This document shows, piece by piece, positions 26,020-40,040 of a DNA stretch of 64,000 nt; positions within the stretch are counted from its first letter, which is position 1, and every line of letters begins with the position of its first letter. Position numbers and translations under genes: made by a program. The DNA lies in NCBI GenBank assembly GCA_964036275.1, contig OZ038438.1, positions 12,108,720 through 12,172,719 of the forward strand. The letters are read 5' to 3'. The notes beneath the pieces were generated by a model. The model ran no database searches. It worked only from the letters and a program-made list of their open reading frames with translations, and was not told where the DNA came from. Source of the stretch: Litoditis marina (taxonomy: Eukaryota > Nematoda > Chromadorea > Rhabditida > Rhabditidae).

Positions 26020-28611
26020 TTAACAAGTTTGTGCATATGGTTTACAGGACAGAACAGCCGGAGTGGGATGTCCTCCCCAACTTCCACTCTTCGATGAGGG
26101 AACACGGGTATAGCGGGGTTGGGACGAGGCACCACCCCCCTCATCAGACAGCAACGCACCATGCATCAGGGGAGGCCGTATCTGCAAACAAGCCCTACCT
26201 TCATTCACTCCTTCTATTCAACCAAGTCACACTTCAAAAGTTCAGGTCAAAATGCCGAATCTCGCGTCTCGCCAGGTTTCACGAAACTATGCCCGTGGTT
26301 CAACTTTTATGGCTATTCAGCCAAGTTTGCCACAGTATGACTGATCTAATCCTTTTGAGGTATTGTTCTCCTCAAAACTGACTTCATACCTCTAGCACTA
26401 GACGATACCTAATACAACCGACTATTCCTGAAATAATACCGGATTGTGAATTGAAAACACATAATTTCAGAATACTGGAACTCCAAATTATCTGAAAACC
26501 AGTCAAAATAGGTTAAAGTGGGCCCAGCATTTATGCGGTTACTCTATGTGGTCACTCTCGATCACAAAACTATTGATTTGCAAGAGCCCAAGTTAAGTAA
26601 TAACAACCCACCGCCACAACAGTATCTTCTATTACGCGTTGATCCTTCTCGTCGAGCAGATTGAATGTCTTGCTGAGTGTAGTCATATGCGCGAGTACAA
26701 GCGAGAACTGGGGACGTAACTCTAACTGCCCTGAAACATGATGATCCTTCAACAGGTCATATAATGGATTCAATTTTTTTAAAAATTATTGTAAACTGAT
26801 TCTTAATCATCTATTCTCTTAAAAACAATGATTCAAAACGTCTTGGTGATTGAACAAACAATAAATGAATTCGTACCTAATTCGTCCCAATGTTTTATGT
26901 ACAGATGTCCACAACAGTGCCACAACAAACGTACGACTCGTCTGATATGAGGCTCGAACTCTTCCGAAAATGTATTTCCTGGAAGAAAGGAGAAATTGAC
27001 GGACGAATTTGAACAAACAGCAAACTGGAAGCCTGGAGGGTATAATATTGAAACTATCGGATACGAACTAAGAATATTACCTATCTAAAAAGTAACGTGT
27101 GCACTGTGTTGCACTAAAGTTGGAGGAAGCTATGGCGAACAATCCAGTACTTTTCGTTTCATTAATCTATACCTACCTGTTCGTTATGCTGACGAGAAGA
27201 TGTATTTACTAACCGTATTTAGTGGGGAAAATGTCTTCGTTTCTACTGGATTGTTCACAGAAAGACATCACACAGTCCATATACTGCATTGCAGAATAGA
27301 GATGACGTTTCCCCTTCTCATCAGTATGATACGCTTTGCTGCAACGAAATAAGTTCCAATACATTTACAATGGACTAAAGTTACGGAATTGCATAAATTG
27401 CAAATGACAATTAGCAGAAGTGACTCAAACTTCAGAACAAAAAAAAACTGCCTGAACATCGTGCAGGCACGAATATTATGCCATAGAAGAAGATATACTA
27501 ACTAACCCATATAGTATTGTGGGAAAATGATAAGAACAAAACTGTGAATGGCATAGCTCGCTAAGCCTATTTCCTGTCCGCCAGATAGATGAACGATATA
27601 TTTGCTGAACCCGCACCCATTCTCCACACTGTTTAGACGTTGGACTAATAAAAATGAATCATTCTTACAATTCTATGAGAAATTTCGCACGCAAAAGAAA
27701 GACGCGTACCAAAAACCACACGAACTCACCTCGTTCCCGGAAAGTTCATACTTGGGCACGTCACGGGTGTGCACAACTCGGAGATACTCCCACACAACGC
27801 GTTCACATGATCGAATAGGGAAAGCGCTGCAAAAATAGAATTTATGAGGAAATAATTTCGAAATTCTAAAACTCCACTAGATTACTAGATCCTACCGTTA
27901 AAACATTGAAAAAAAAACAAGAAGGACTGAAGACAAAAAATGAATTACAAAAAAATAAATTAGAATAGAGCTGTCTTTGTTTGATTTGTTACATTTATCT
28001 ATGCTCTTGTTGTTGATTTCGTTACACTGGGCAAATCCAGTACCCTATTGTGGCTGTTTTTTTTTTCGTTGAATTCACATTATAATTGTGTTCCAGAATA
28101 TTTAGAAAAAATTCCAATCTATGAAAGCAGCGAACGTACTGTGAGCTGCTAGCCATTCTTGTTGGTCGATTCCATAAGGAAGGGAGGTGAATTTCTCAAT
28201 CATCTGGAATAACCAAAACCTTGAATGGAATGTCAAATCCGCAAGTATTGTAAATTTTCAACACGGCCTCCCTTTTAGGAAAATTCGAAAAAATGTGCTC
28301 TATTTTGATGTTAAATTATGAGATTTCACGTATTCAACTCAAAAAGCTGGTTACTTTTTGTAGAATAGTCGTACCTTACTATGTTATTATTGTTCTTAAT
28401 CTGAACAGTTTCGCATGTGAGCACATAAGGTAATTGATGTTGGACAAAAAAAGCGAATGCATACCTTGTCATCGATTGAGTCGCAGACGCACAGTTCGGT
28501 CGACTGAGACTTCTTGCCAATGCGATGGGGCACGGCTGAGGTGCTATGCATACGCTTCGACTTTGGTTCTTTCACATCCTTCCGGCGAGATCGACTGAAA
28601 CAACTAGACAT
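26020..28611 (-). CDS. MOB2-like kinase activator
   Basis: Seven exons, 5'->3': 28465-28611, 28140-28203, 27730-27826, 27214-27338, 26877-26978, 26612-26730, 26020-26181; phases agree throughout, 271 residues. After a basic N-terminus comes the Mob fold: LPYGIDQQEWLAAHT, LFDHVNALCGSISELCTP, YMDCVMSFCEQ, DIFPTKYG, then a helical C-half. The family's zinc ligands are present as Cys-x4-Cys (CTPVTC) and His-x4-His (HLYIKH). The motif FNLLDEKD and the preceding helix resemble MOB2 more than MOB1, MOB3 or MOB4. MOB proteins bind the N-terminal regulatory region of NDR/LATS kinases, controlling morphogenesis and neurite or cell polarity. The last exon adds an unusual Gly/Ser-rich tail (SSKSGSWGGHPTP) of about 54 residues outside the conserved domain. 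The start is the only ATG before the conserved region. Confidence in MOB is high, in MOB2 moderate. Confidence 0.92.
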
Positions 28612-31600
28612 TGTTAAGCTTCATTAAGTTATAATGTGCAGCTTATTCGTTTACTTACATTCATTCATTTGATTTTGCTTCATATAAAATACTAGCCCTT
28701 GCTCTTGCACGGATTATAAATATACTAGTACCGAATTGTGCTAGCATCACAAAACTAACTAATCCTTTAGAAATACTCATGTAGAGCTGTCATCTGTTTT
28801 CCGCGTTGATATGAGAACGATACACCTAGTATCCGATTGTACTATCATACTTTGATCAAACAAACCGAACATTCCAAACATGCTGCTATAACCCTATGTG
28901 ATTAGTGCATTTCATCCTATTTTTATGGATATTTGATAATTAAGAATGTTGAGTTTGATATATACCGCAATTACTACCTAGAGGAACATGGTTGGTGCGG
29001 CTGCCTGGACTAGCATCTCTTCCCGAACAAAATCAATATGATATACCTATCTTACCTTCATTCCGAGCTCATACAATATTGCCTACTCTAGTTTCAACTG
29101 GCACCCATTTACTAACCGGTCAAACCCAAATATTTGAATAGTAACAGTAGCCAACTCATAGTCAACCTTGATATAACAAACCTCCTAGAAAACTACCGAG
29201 AGAAACTGACACGGTTAATATTTTTCTCAGTAAAACCTGAAATTTTCTCCTGTCTGCCCTCATATTTCTTCCGCTGCAACGTATCAGTCATTGAAAGTGT
29301 CGGATGTTGTCGCTATCAAATCAATCAATCAATCAAATTCAAGCCCCGTGTTTGCGGAACAGTTTGGCTACGCGTATTATAGTCCTGCGAACACCACCCT
29401 TTATAACCAAGTTTGACAGACAGTGACAAATCCGTGTCATTCACATTCGCATAAAAAGTAAATCTATATACCCACGGAACTATCAATATGAAATATGAAT
29501 ATTCCGTTTATTTGAACATGAAGATAAGGAAGAACTTGAGGTCTTTTCATACCCACCTTCTATCTTTTCGCTTAATGAAGTTACATCCATCAAAAAGCTG
29601 TTTCCATTCTCCAAGAACGGAGCGTAAGGAATTGAATCTACTTTCTGGTTCAGTTGTCGAGTGTGTGACTAGTTCACTCGTCATAACCACTGAATAAGTC
29701 CAAGGTCAGCCAAGAAAGAGAAACAAGTAATCGAATAGGAAGTGTACAAGAGCGAATGTCACCGATGAAATAAACTTATCAATTCACAGGAAACGAGCAG
29801 ATAAGAGTCACATGGGCCGGGAACAAATCATAGCTGTGTTGAAGAAGGCGAAGAAGAATAAGTGCACGACGACTGTGTTGTACAGAAAACGCAGGCTGAT
29901 ACTCATGTTTCAGTCAAACACATGTCGCGTCCCATGTAACAAGAACAACTTGAATCCAACTCTGGATTGCAAATTAATGGCTCAGGCTCACTGAAAGGGA
30001 ACGCGCATATCTTAAGTGTATGCAAATTCGGGAGACTCGCTAAGTGGTCCACGATTTGGGTGGATGTGACCGGCAACAATGAAGAGTTACAATTTCGTTG
30101 GAAACACTAACAAGTAAGTTAGGAAATGATGACACCAAGATAAACTATAAGCATCATACTCACAAAACAATGAACCAGTAAGGTTCCCAGTTCGGAAAAA
30201 AAGAGGTGGGTGGACAACAATGTTGCGTGTTTATCTAGGTTCTCAAAATTTATGAATTGCCCGAAATCTGTCTCCGATCCGATGGAAAATTATATCTTCC
30301 CGTTCCGAGCTTGGTTGGTAGAAATAAGCCTAGCAGGAATAAAACACCCAACTTGGAAAAGGGGAACTGAGATTAATGCAAGAATTAAACATATGAAGAA
30401 TGTCTAGCATGCATACGGCATGAGCGTGAAGGTTTTTGTAACAACATTTGTAACGAAAAAACCATGTCTTATGTTAGATAAGTAAGCGTGAGTATTCGAA
30501 GAATACAATAAATGAATGTAAGAGAGATGAAATCTGAGCGCGCAATACATACTGCAAGTTAATTGGATATTAGGTTACACGATAAATATGTGTTTGAGCT
30601 TAGGTACGACGAATGTTCAGCCAAGCTAATATCATTTCGTTCTCATCAGGTTTGAGTGCTTTGAGATAAACCATACACTATGAAACAGATTCGCCACTAC
30701 GTTCATTAGATAATAGTTGGCTTGAGCGGAATGCTTGAAGTTTATAGTGGCAGACACCGAAACAGACAGGTGCCGGTAAGGTGAGAAAGCAAGGACATCT
30801 TTTGTTTATATATCCAAATAGATGGGACCTTTACACCGGGTGATTTCCTATTCTCACACATATCTTCAAGACGACGATTTCGGCCACTAAGTAACTAAGC
30901 CAGGTAGAAGGATTGGACGAACTGTGTGATAAACGATAGAGGAAAGAGAGAGAGAGAGAGAGAGAGAGAAAAATATAGAACCATAGAAGTGAGCGAGAGA
31001 GAGGGAGCGAAGCCATATGAGTCAGATCAAATATGGCTGTACAGTCATCCATAGGACATTTGATGAATAGGAGAGAACAATCCCAAGTTTATTTACTTTT
31101 CCGTTCAATTTCATTTTTCAATTGTAAATGTTGTTCCAGTGGTTGTCACAATACTAATAAAATTTTAATGGTTGTCCAAAACGGAACTACAAAATGCCTC
31201 AATACAACTGATTTAAAATTCCAGTATCTAAAGAAAAAAAAACATGGAAAAAATCCGTTAGGCAAAACTATCACCAATTATATTGCAGATATCATTAGAA
31301 AGGTTGAATATTCATGATTGCAAGATTCTCCCGTTCAACAACGTGACAAATCATATATGGAAATAAATTGAATAATTATAGTAAAAGTTTCAATTCCTCT
31401 GCTCCAGACAATTACTGAACAGCATGATGACTGGAGAATATGTGAAGGATAGAGAGGCAACCCCGGCCCATGGCCGCTCTAATATTTGTTCGAATGAATT
31501 TTATTGCGATCCGCGATACCCATTGTGCGGCGCTCGTTCGCCTATGGATTCATGAGTAGCCACATATACCAATTGAAATCAATCATAAGATTGAACTTTC

Positions 31601-34600
31601 TATACAACATCGATTCACATAGAACGAGAACGATAGATAATCACACAAATGTTCCAGTGGACGTAGTGAAAGTTTCTAAAAACTGAAATTTCCCCAAAAA
31701 AAAGTGATACACTAACAAGTGTGATAGCTTATGATATGATGAGAACAAAATAACGGGCACATCGTTTATCTACGTGCAAATGAAAACAGGACTGTAAAAA
31801 ATGAGAGGAGGGGAAGAGACGGGACTAGGAAGCGTTAGTTGAAGCGAGGACAACCGGTTATGGACCTTGCCCAACACAGACTCGATACTTCACTCCCCCC
31901 CCCCTTAACTACTACCTAACTATTAGAATTAGAGCATGTCACTAGAATCTAGTACTAGAAAAAAGAACAAACCTTCAGATCGTCTCAGTGACTTCACCTA
32001 ATAGCCTCATTGAGCCTGGATCTTTAATGTTATTGCAATACCAAACTACTGGAGACGGCATTAGATCATTAGAGAAACACACTACCCATACAACGATAAA
32101 TGTGATGCTTTCGAGTATTAACTCACGCATACCCCAGTGGCCCAGTGTCCCAGTGAAGTTGTCCGTATATCGTATAACCACAAATAATTGGAAAACGAGC
32201 TACTTTTACGCCCAAAACAAGAATATTTCTCTATATTTCATGCAAAGTTACGTGACGAACTATTTACTATCGAATAGTCGAACCTTCCTGGTGAATAAAC
32301 TCACGTGGCAAAGTTAACCAGCCCCGAAATGAATATTTTAGCGGGGCAGCATCCAGCGGCGTCAATTTCATCAGAAGACGGTCGCCGGGCCATAGACACT
32401 TGGCGAGTAGCCAACGCGGACATGTTGGGAGAACTGAGAATGAGATAAAATGACTACAGACTACAAACAAAGATATGGAGATAGAGAGTAGAGATAGGTA
32501 TGAAGATAATGACAGATAGAAAGCAGAAGCGAAATTAGGAAAAACTCATATACCAACGCACCAAAAACATTGATTTTAAATCAAGAGCTGATACAGAAGT
32601 AAATAATGAGGCCCTTGCCCCTTGGGGTAGTGATGATGAGTAGGAAAAGTGAAAGCAGCATAGTAAACACTTTTGATGCACTAAACTACAAACCCCGATA
32701 AAAATCATAATTGGGAAAAAGAAGATTGGATGTAGTTTATAATAAATAAGTGTTTATGCTTAAGGGTGGCAGGCAGTGGTGGTGGTCGTAGGTAGAAACA
32801 CAAGAGCAAACAACTGTATATTGACAACTGTGTTCACGGAAGGATGGAGTGAGAGTGTGAGAGAGGACGAGAGACGAGACGAGAGCGACAACGATCCGAC
32901 TATCACCTACATGACAAACACACGCCATACAAGACGGTTTCCACTTTCAAGAATACTCAAACAAACGACATTTTGTAACATGCCGACGCAATGAACGGTT
33001 AATCTTTCTACAGAAATATTGAACAAAACATGTTGAATCACCTAACAATGAGAGTGAGCCCGAATGCTTTCGCAAACATTATATGGGAAATTTTTTAATC
33101 AAAGATATAAAAAAATACACTCTAGATCGTGCTCTCCCAACTCCCATACATTGGCTGAGACAAGACAACTATCAATTTACATTTACAAACAGTACAGTCA
33201 CGGAAAAAACAACTAAACCCTTAATTGCTACAAAATACAACTGATCAGTTCATCAGTTTATATGCTCAGTGAAATTGGATACCTTTCAAACAATCACAGA
33301 CAAAAAAGCTCGACGGTCCAGCTGCTCACCTAGAATACTCACAATCAATCAGAAAGATTCGCGTGAGAACCGACTGAGTACTGCATATAACATAATGCGA
33401 TTGGCAAATTTTAAGGTATAACAATCAACAAAAAAGGCAAATTGTATTTAATCAACTTATTTTTATACTAATCGATATAGACTCTACAATTTTTTGAACA
33501 AATATATTTGTAAACACTTCCATTCCATTTAACTTATCTAATGACACAAGAACGATGACGAATCATTAATGCTTAACAGGAAAAGGTAAAACGGCTAAAG
33601 AGTAATTCACCTAAGATGTTCAAAGCAGTGGGGGCCGCTGGGAAGCGCAGAGAGAACTGGAAACCAGTCGCTGACACGCTGACACAAAACATGGTGAAAT
33701 ATTACAAGCTATTTAGGTTTTAGAGAGAACAGATGGACAGTATTAGTTTTAATGTTTGTGTGAAACCACGTTGACGCAAATGAAACTTTCGTGAATTGCC
33801 GAACGCATTACATGTGTTCCAATTGAATTAGGCTCGAATTTACTATCTATTTGCATTTTCAACGTCCAACTACATCTTAAAATCTCAAAGAACAAAAGGA
33901 AGAGCGAGCGTGTATGTGACGTTCTGATGCGGTTGCGAGATTTTGAAACAGAAACAGGTAGTCGAAAATCGATAAGAGGCAACGAACGATATATTGTTCG
34001 TGTTTCAGCGCAATAAATTCAAATTCACGCAGCATCTCCACGCGTGACAATGGGCTAACCTAATTACAGACTGAAGAATAAGTATAATGGAGCGCAATTC
34101 ACAATCTGTTTTCAAATATAAACGAGTGCAATATAACATAAGTCATCAATCAGTAAACCAGCTGGACTGTTTCAATCAAGCTCAATGTACCACAACACCC
34201 ATGACCCATAAGGTTGGACCACTGACCAACTAACCCCTTTCTTTATAGGTTTCGTGAAATGTCATAATACCAACGAGTTAGTTACCTACTCAGGTAAACT
34301 GAAAAAAATGTAGTTAGATTACCAAAAACCGGTGATATAAGAAATTCACCAGGTTTCCGAGTATCAACAAACATGTCATAGTAGAGTAGTGAAAAGGCGT
34401 AGAAAAATCTTTAGTGATCCACTCTCAGACTCTCAGTTAAATTCAAATAGTGAAAGTCAAACAATTTAAGAAGCTACGATGGCAGTTTCTTTAATTGTTT
34501 TTTGAACAAATTGAATCCTCTGAACAAGAAGAAGGTCAATTCTTGATTACTCCCAATAGCAAAAACTCCGAAGCGAAAATAGACCAAACAAAAACTAAAA

Positions 34601-34950
34601 CTCAACTAAAGGAAATAACTCTCGAACCATTTACTATTCGAGGCATGTTATCCGTAAACTGTACTTCAAGTAGCAATTACAAAAATGCTAATATTCGTAT
34701 ACCAAGAACAGAAAAATCCCGAAACGAAAGTGATTCAGATCTAAATGTCGCGGCATGTGTCCTACCTCCGCAACTTGAATCTTGGATACAGAGGCAGCCT
34801 TGAACAAATCCAAGAGATATGAGAGTGAGAGAGTGAGAGAGAGCGAGAGAGATGGAAGAAGAAATCATATAACTAATTTTCTTGAACTTTCGAGCGCATG
34901 AATTATAGTATGTTGTATGTGACAAGTTTGTGCGCGTCTCGAATGGTCGA
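28612..34950. other. Long gene-poor stretch
   Basis: I find no exon set with agreeing splice phases in about 6 kb. The ORFs seen are short and mostly overlap low-complexity sequence. A 102-codon plus-strand ORF at 34495-34803 has a protein-like Glu/Ser/Lys composition but no ATG and no matching splice partners, so I did not call it. The stretch may be intergenic DNA or a large intron of an undetected gene. Confidence 0.4.
30945..30969. repeat. (GA)n microsatellite
   Basis: An uninterrupted run of GA dinucleotides. Further GA-rich sequence follows at about 30990-31005, and again at 34820-34855. Confidence 0.95.
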
Positions 34951-34958
34951 GTGTTTAT

Positions 34959-35072
34959 TTAGTGAAGATTGCCAACTGCCTGCTGAACAGCGCCAGCCAT
35001 TTGTCCCATTTGGCAAGTTGACTGTGACCGTAGCTGAATGGTGGCAGTGGTAATTAGAAAGAGAAGCAACAT
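34959..35072 (-). other. Possible short secreted peptide ORF (37 codons)
   Basis: The ATG at 35072 opens a hydrophobic N-terminus (MLLLFLITTATIQL) followed by a polar segment with one cysteine (SQSTCQMGQMAGAVQQAVGN) and a TAA stop. AATAAA overlaps the stop codon. A signal peptide plus a short tail is what a small secreted protein would look like, but the ORF is short enough to be chance and no family is recognised. Confidence 0.25.
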
Positions 35073-35466
35073 CGTCGCTAATGAGGCGTCATTGAAAGAA
35101 AGCGGGATGATGGGGACGACATGTGTGTAAACGAGCAGATGCTCTCCGTCTAATCTCTCAGGAGACATACATGCGACTGCACACGTGGCACAGCACAAAT
35201 CACCGTCACATCCAATACACACGTTTCAGCTAACCATAAATAACCATTGGGGTATGTGGGGTAAACATTTGGACCAAACTCCTACTCCTCTCATTTCAAT
35301 AGAAGAAAAAAATACCATTCAAAAAAGAATTCCCCGAACATCTTTTTCATGTTCACTAACATTTCTTCATTGCAAAAACGAATGAAAACAGATCAATAAT
35401 TTTCATGTTCAACAAATTTCTTCTTGATGTTAAATTATAATTACCAAATTTGCAAAACGATTACAT

Positions 35467-35489
35467 TATATATATATATATATATATAT
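35467..35489. repeat. (TA)n microsatellite
   Basis: A simple alternating TA run. Confidence 0.95.
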
Positions 35490-35897
35490 GACAGAGCTTT
35501 GAAATTTGAAACATAATACGATTATATGTTACATGGCAAATATTAAATGTACTGTTAGGATGGTATAATGGTATATGCCGCCATTTTGGAGCGATCGTAA
35601 ACCTTGAACGCGGCAGGCTGGGGGGGGGTGATCTCACGATTGCAGCACGTCATAGCAAGATAACAAATCTCACAGATAAAAAAACGATTAAGAAGTAGTG
35701 CTCTTAAAAATCAGTATATAATGACGACATCGACCACCTCGCTATATTAATTCGAATTACAATGTGATATCGTTGAGTATAACGAAATTTAAATCAAAAA
35801 CTAATTTAACCGTCGACTATGTTCAACATGCCGCAGGTTATAAAAACTTAACATCGCCTAGTTTAATATTTTGAAAAAAACTACCATGACTTGCGAG

Positions 35898-36172
35898 TGG
35901 TGAATTCTACAACTAACCGGGTTTTTAGGTAACCTAACCCTTTTTTGGTAACCTCTTTTTCAGGTTACGTCAGTAGGTAACCGGGTGGTAACCTAAAATG
36001 AAAAAGCGGTTACCTGTTTTTCTAACGCAAAGTGTGTTTTTTACCGTTACTTTGAACGGTAACCGGATTTCAGTTTTAGGTTACTTTCAGGTTACCTACT
36101 AAGTAACCTGAAAAATAGGTTACCAAAAAAGGGTTAGGTTACCTAAAAACCCGGTTAGTTGTAGAATTGGCC
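35898..36172. mobile_element. Fold-back MITE-like element with long inverted arms
   Basis: Two arms of roughly 100 bp are almost perfect inverted copies. The outer 45 bp (from aattctacaactaaccgggt inward on the left, ending cccggttagttgtagaatt on the right) match almost exactly; the inner parts match with a few changes. The arms are rich in ggtaacc/ggttacc and surround a spacer of about 50-60 bp. There is no coding capacity. An 8-bp direct repeat, cttgcgag, occurs just outside both ends (35890-35897 and 36173-36180) and looks like a target-site duplication; 8 bp is typical of hAT-type transposases acting in trans. Confidence 0.9.
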
Positions 36173-36538
36173 CTTGCGAGTTGCGAGATTCGGCAGGAGA
36201 GAGCCCATTCTAAAACATTTTCGATTAGCCAGGGTAGGGTTTTCGAAACATGGTACTGGTTGAACAAAACACATTAACAAAATATATATAGCCTTAGCCA
36301 CGATTACTAGAAGTTTTGCGATACTAGAGCTCTTTATCCATACACTAGAACAAGAAAATCTGTCAACTCCCAGTCATAAAAATTCATTCTCAGGCCACCA
36401 GTCTACCAGACAAGTAGGTGTTAGCGAAGAAAGATGAGGAGAGATAAATGTAACCTTGCAATGGCGGCTAGTACACTCTACTGACTACCAAGCAGAATCT
36501 GTGATGACGAAATTAATCTGAGAGCATATAATCGCATA

Positions 36539-38634
36539 TCAGAGTATGACTTCAGAACTGAAGCGTATATATAATATTCGAGCAAACTTCCAAGAAACAG
36601 GTTCGCAGTTCGCAGAAAAACTAGGAAGAACATGAATGAGCCTGCGGAGATCGAATAGTAATCTTTATTCATACACTAGTAATTTTGTCCGAGTAGCCAC
36701 AAACATTTTTTGCTTATACTGTGAAAATTAGCCGATTCTTGATATTAAAAAAAAGCGTGAACATCCTGCTTTTGAATCGGAAAACGAGTTATTTTCTGTG
36801 GAATAGTCGCATATTACTGTGGTATGTATTTATTTTCCAGTAATGAACACAGCTCATAGCTTTCACTTGAAAGAAAGTGAAGGAAACTTGAGCTTTACGA
36901 CTTTCGAAACTAGTTACTTTGCCACTTTGAGAATGGTGAAGAAACACGAGAAATATGATTGATGAATACTTTCATAAAATAATTCCTAGAGGGTGTAAAG
37001 GGGAGCGACGGGAACGGAGAAGTACAATCAATCGCGCGCAGCGCGAAGCGCTGTGCGAGATTTGTCTTTGGTCCGGCTATTATGGATAGTAATCGAAGTT
37101 ATACACTAGCACTAAACAAACTAAAGAGGATACATTCTCCAAACAAAACAAATTCTACGAAAACTTGCCCTACGCTGAAGCTGTCCCTACTCCTACTGAT
37201 GTTGTGTCGACCAATTATGTAAATGCCGCTTGTGAATGTATGGTCACCATTCGCCAGTCACAGAAAATCGATACCATTTCAAATAATCACATCGGAGAAA
37301 CGTGGCCGTACAAACCGGATTCCGGGTGAAAAAATAGACGTGTCACCGTGTGAATTCGTGAGTAGACCCTATACACCAACAAGGAATGTTGAATGTCCGA
37401 ACGCACACCCAGTATACCGAAACGATTGCAGTTAAAAACAAAGTATATATGCCTACTTTTCAAAAGCACACCCATTATACCGAAACAATTGCAGTTATTA
37501 AGAAAGTATATATGCCTACTCCCCTATACGCGTTGCGATCGTTGTGATTCGCTGTCTGTATTCATATTGAAATAAATAAAGGAAATCTATGAATAACAGT
37601 TAACAGACGAATTTAGTGGTTGACGAAAAGGAAAGGAAGAGTTCCATGAATTGAATTGACCGAGGAAAAGTTCCATGAATTGACATCGAGAACGGAACAA
37701 AAAAATGATTGATAAATCGTGTAAAAAGACCGACCAAGCAGGCCCGGCGTCAAATACCATCACTATTATGATAACACTTACCACTCCCAGTTCCGAATAA
37801 ACAAAAGAGCGATAACTGGTAATCTGAAAGGAACTGATAGCGAACAAAGGAATCCACATTGCCTTTTACGTTATTTGATCAGTGATCACATATCCAAATA
37901 TCAAATGACCATTAACAAAACCACTCCCAACTACATCTTTGCCGCTTTGAGTAAAAAACAAAGTAAAAAACCATGAGGTTTCATTTCTTTGAATAAAAAG
38001 ATAAGAGTATAGGTGTGACCACTGAGCCACTTCACCAACCATAGCTGCTTATTCATACTTCAACGGTATTAACAAAGATCAGTGATTGTGTTATCAGAAA
38101 AGAACCCCCGTTTGTGCTTTCCTTGGCAATTCCACCATAAAATTGATGAACTACGAAATCCCATCAGCTGATTTTCAGTTCAGATTGGGTTATAACAGAG
38201 ATCGATTGCATTCTTTCATTAACCTGGGTGTTGCCAAGTTGCCATCGACCCTAACTATGAAGTCACAGCTCAGAGCTCAACTGTTAAGTTTTTTTCTTGA
38301 ATTACCTGTCAAGGATCCGCTTTAGTGTATTGGTATTTTTTGCAGAAAATAAAGAAAATGGAAAAATGATGAGCACTAACCGAATAAACCAGTCCACGGT
38401 GTCTCTCAGGTAATCGGGTAGACGCTCCAGCTTGAACAGACGACGTTGGTTCCTGAAGAATTTACTATAAGTAGTCAAATGTCGAGCTCCGAACCTAATC
38501 AGAAAAGAAAGAAGGAAGTGAATGCTGAACGAAATGTTCGGTTCAAATCCAATCATTCCACTGTGGTGACTTGTAACACAGTCATACCTAAGAATTATAT
38601 CCTTGGACGGGCGGCCCATGTTACATACGCATCC
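36539..38634 (-). CDS. Unassigned spliced ORF, 3' part of a gene
   Basis: Two well-supported exons, 38588-38634 and 38381-38494, join in phase to read GCVCNMGRPSKDIILR, then FGARHLTTYSKFF, NQRRLFKLERLPDYL and RDTVDWFIR. Two further candidates fit the same phase: 37782-37823 (hydrophobic, LPVIALLFIRNWEW) and 36539-36641, which ends in a stop after ARILYIRFSSEVIL. The upstream exon was not found, so the start is unknown. The product mixes a basic, leucine-rich region with a possible membrane segment. I do not recognise it and give no function. The first pair is moderately supported; the last two exons are tentative because the introns before them are long. Confidence 0.38.
37404..37520. repeat. 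Tandem duplication, two 54-bp copies 63 bp apart
   Basis: Copies at 37404-37457 and 37467-37520 both begin cacaccca.tataccgaaac and end aaagtatatatgcctact, with a few substitutions between. Neither is coding in any model here. Confidence 0.9.
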
Positions 38635-40040
38635 CTGGAAAGTATTTTTTTAGAAAAACAATAATTTGTTTGAAATAATCTTAGGAAAAACACATTGATG
38701 TATGATGTATACTTATAAACTTATAAACAAAGAAAGAGAGGAATAAGATCGGCACTCTGCACACCATGTATGTGTGCTATGCTATACAATAACTCAACAA
38801 CGGGAAATGTTCCCTAAACCTACTCGTAGAACCCTTGACTTTTCTTCAAACTACATGGGCTGGTGGTGGGAGTAAAATTTTATAATTTTATTCCAGTCGA
38901 GACTACTAGCTTTTTCGAAAAAAAACAACCCGTATGCAACCTATTACGTTTCGCTTTCTATGTGGAGGGAATACTTAATTGTGTAGAAGGGATGTTTAAC
39001 TCAGCGAACCGGCACTATCCCACTATCTAGGCTCTACACAACACAGACCACGCACAAAACCCCTCTCTTTTATATTTGTTAAACATACAATTAGCATACA
39101 CCAGTAAGGTCCGTCTAAGCGACAAGAATTAATCCGTTTTCAGATGTGAACACGTGATAATTTAGGATTTTTCATCAAAAGTAGACCGATTTTCATATTT
39201 TCGGCTAAAAAGTAGTCCGTTTTTCGAATTTTCTGACTATTCGGACAACCTTGCTGGTGTATGACAATTAGAAAAAGGTTAGACACATCCAGTTAATGAA
39301 ACAGTATGTATGAAATGATAATAGTTTGATAGTGAGTTAATATATTTTAGTTGGAACGAATTGCTCGTCAGAGGAAGACAGTAAAAATTGATTGTTATTC
39401 TATCTAGTTTTTTTAGGTTGGAATTTCGGAATCGCTTTTTAGGTTGGAATTTCGGAATCGTTTTGGAATCGGAATCGCTATCAAAAACAAAGATAAGGTT
39501 TCCAGACATTAAGGAATCAGCTGCTTAATCATTTTAGAAAAAAATCTTCGTGATATCAGATGTTTGGCTGATACGAGAAGAGCAGATAAATTTTTAAAAT
39601 ATTCAATATTTGGTGATAGAATTACCATGTAAATAAAAGAGGTATGATGGAGAACACAAGGAGAAGAACTACGTGAAGAAAATAGCACGTATATACATAT
39701 ACATGAAAGTTTCTTCCTTTTCTAAGCGTAGGGGAGGGTGGAGGAACGGGGACAATAAATTTATTATTAGTCGATTTCTCGAGGCTACGCTGTAAACGGC
39801 AGGCAGTAAGAGAGTATATGGTGAAAGAGTCGTTGGAATAAAATCTAAATGCTGGGAGAAAATCATAAATGATGCTGATTCTCATAATGGAAAATTCTCC
39901 TAGTGTCTCTCTCACTTGAAATGATCTGTTAATTCGCTATGCATGTTTGTTTCTTGAAGTTTTGGAAGTGAGCATTGCAAAATTTGCTTCTTACCGCATC
40001 TTGGTTTCGAATTCCTTTCCTGTTCTCACTCACTCAGGCG

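Noticed and set aside
34495..34803. 102-codon plus-strand ORF rich in Glu, Ser and Lys
   Set aside because: It has no ATG, no paired splice sites and no recognisable domain.
35555..35640. tRNA A-box-like sequence (ggtataatggta)
   Set aside because: No B box or cloverleaf follows.
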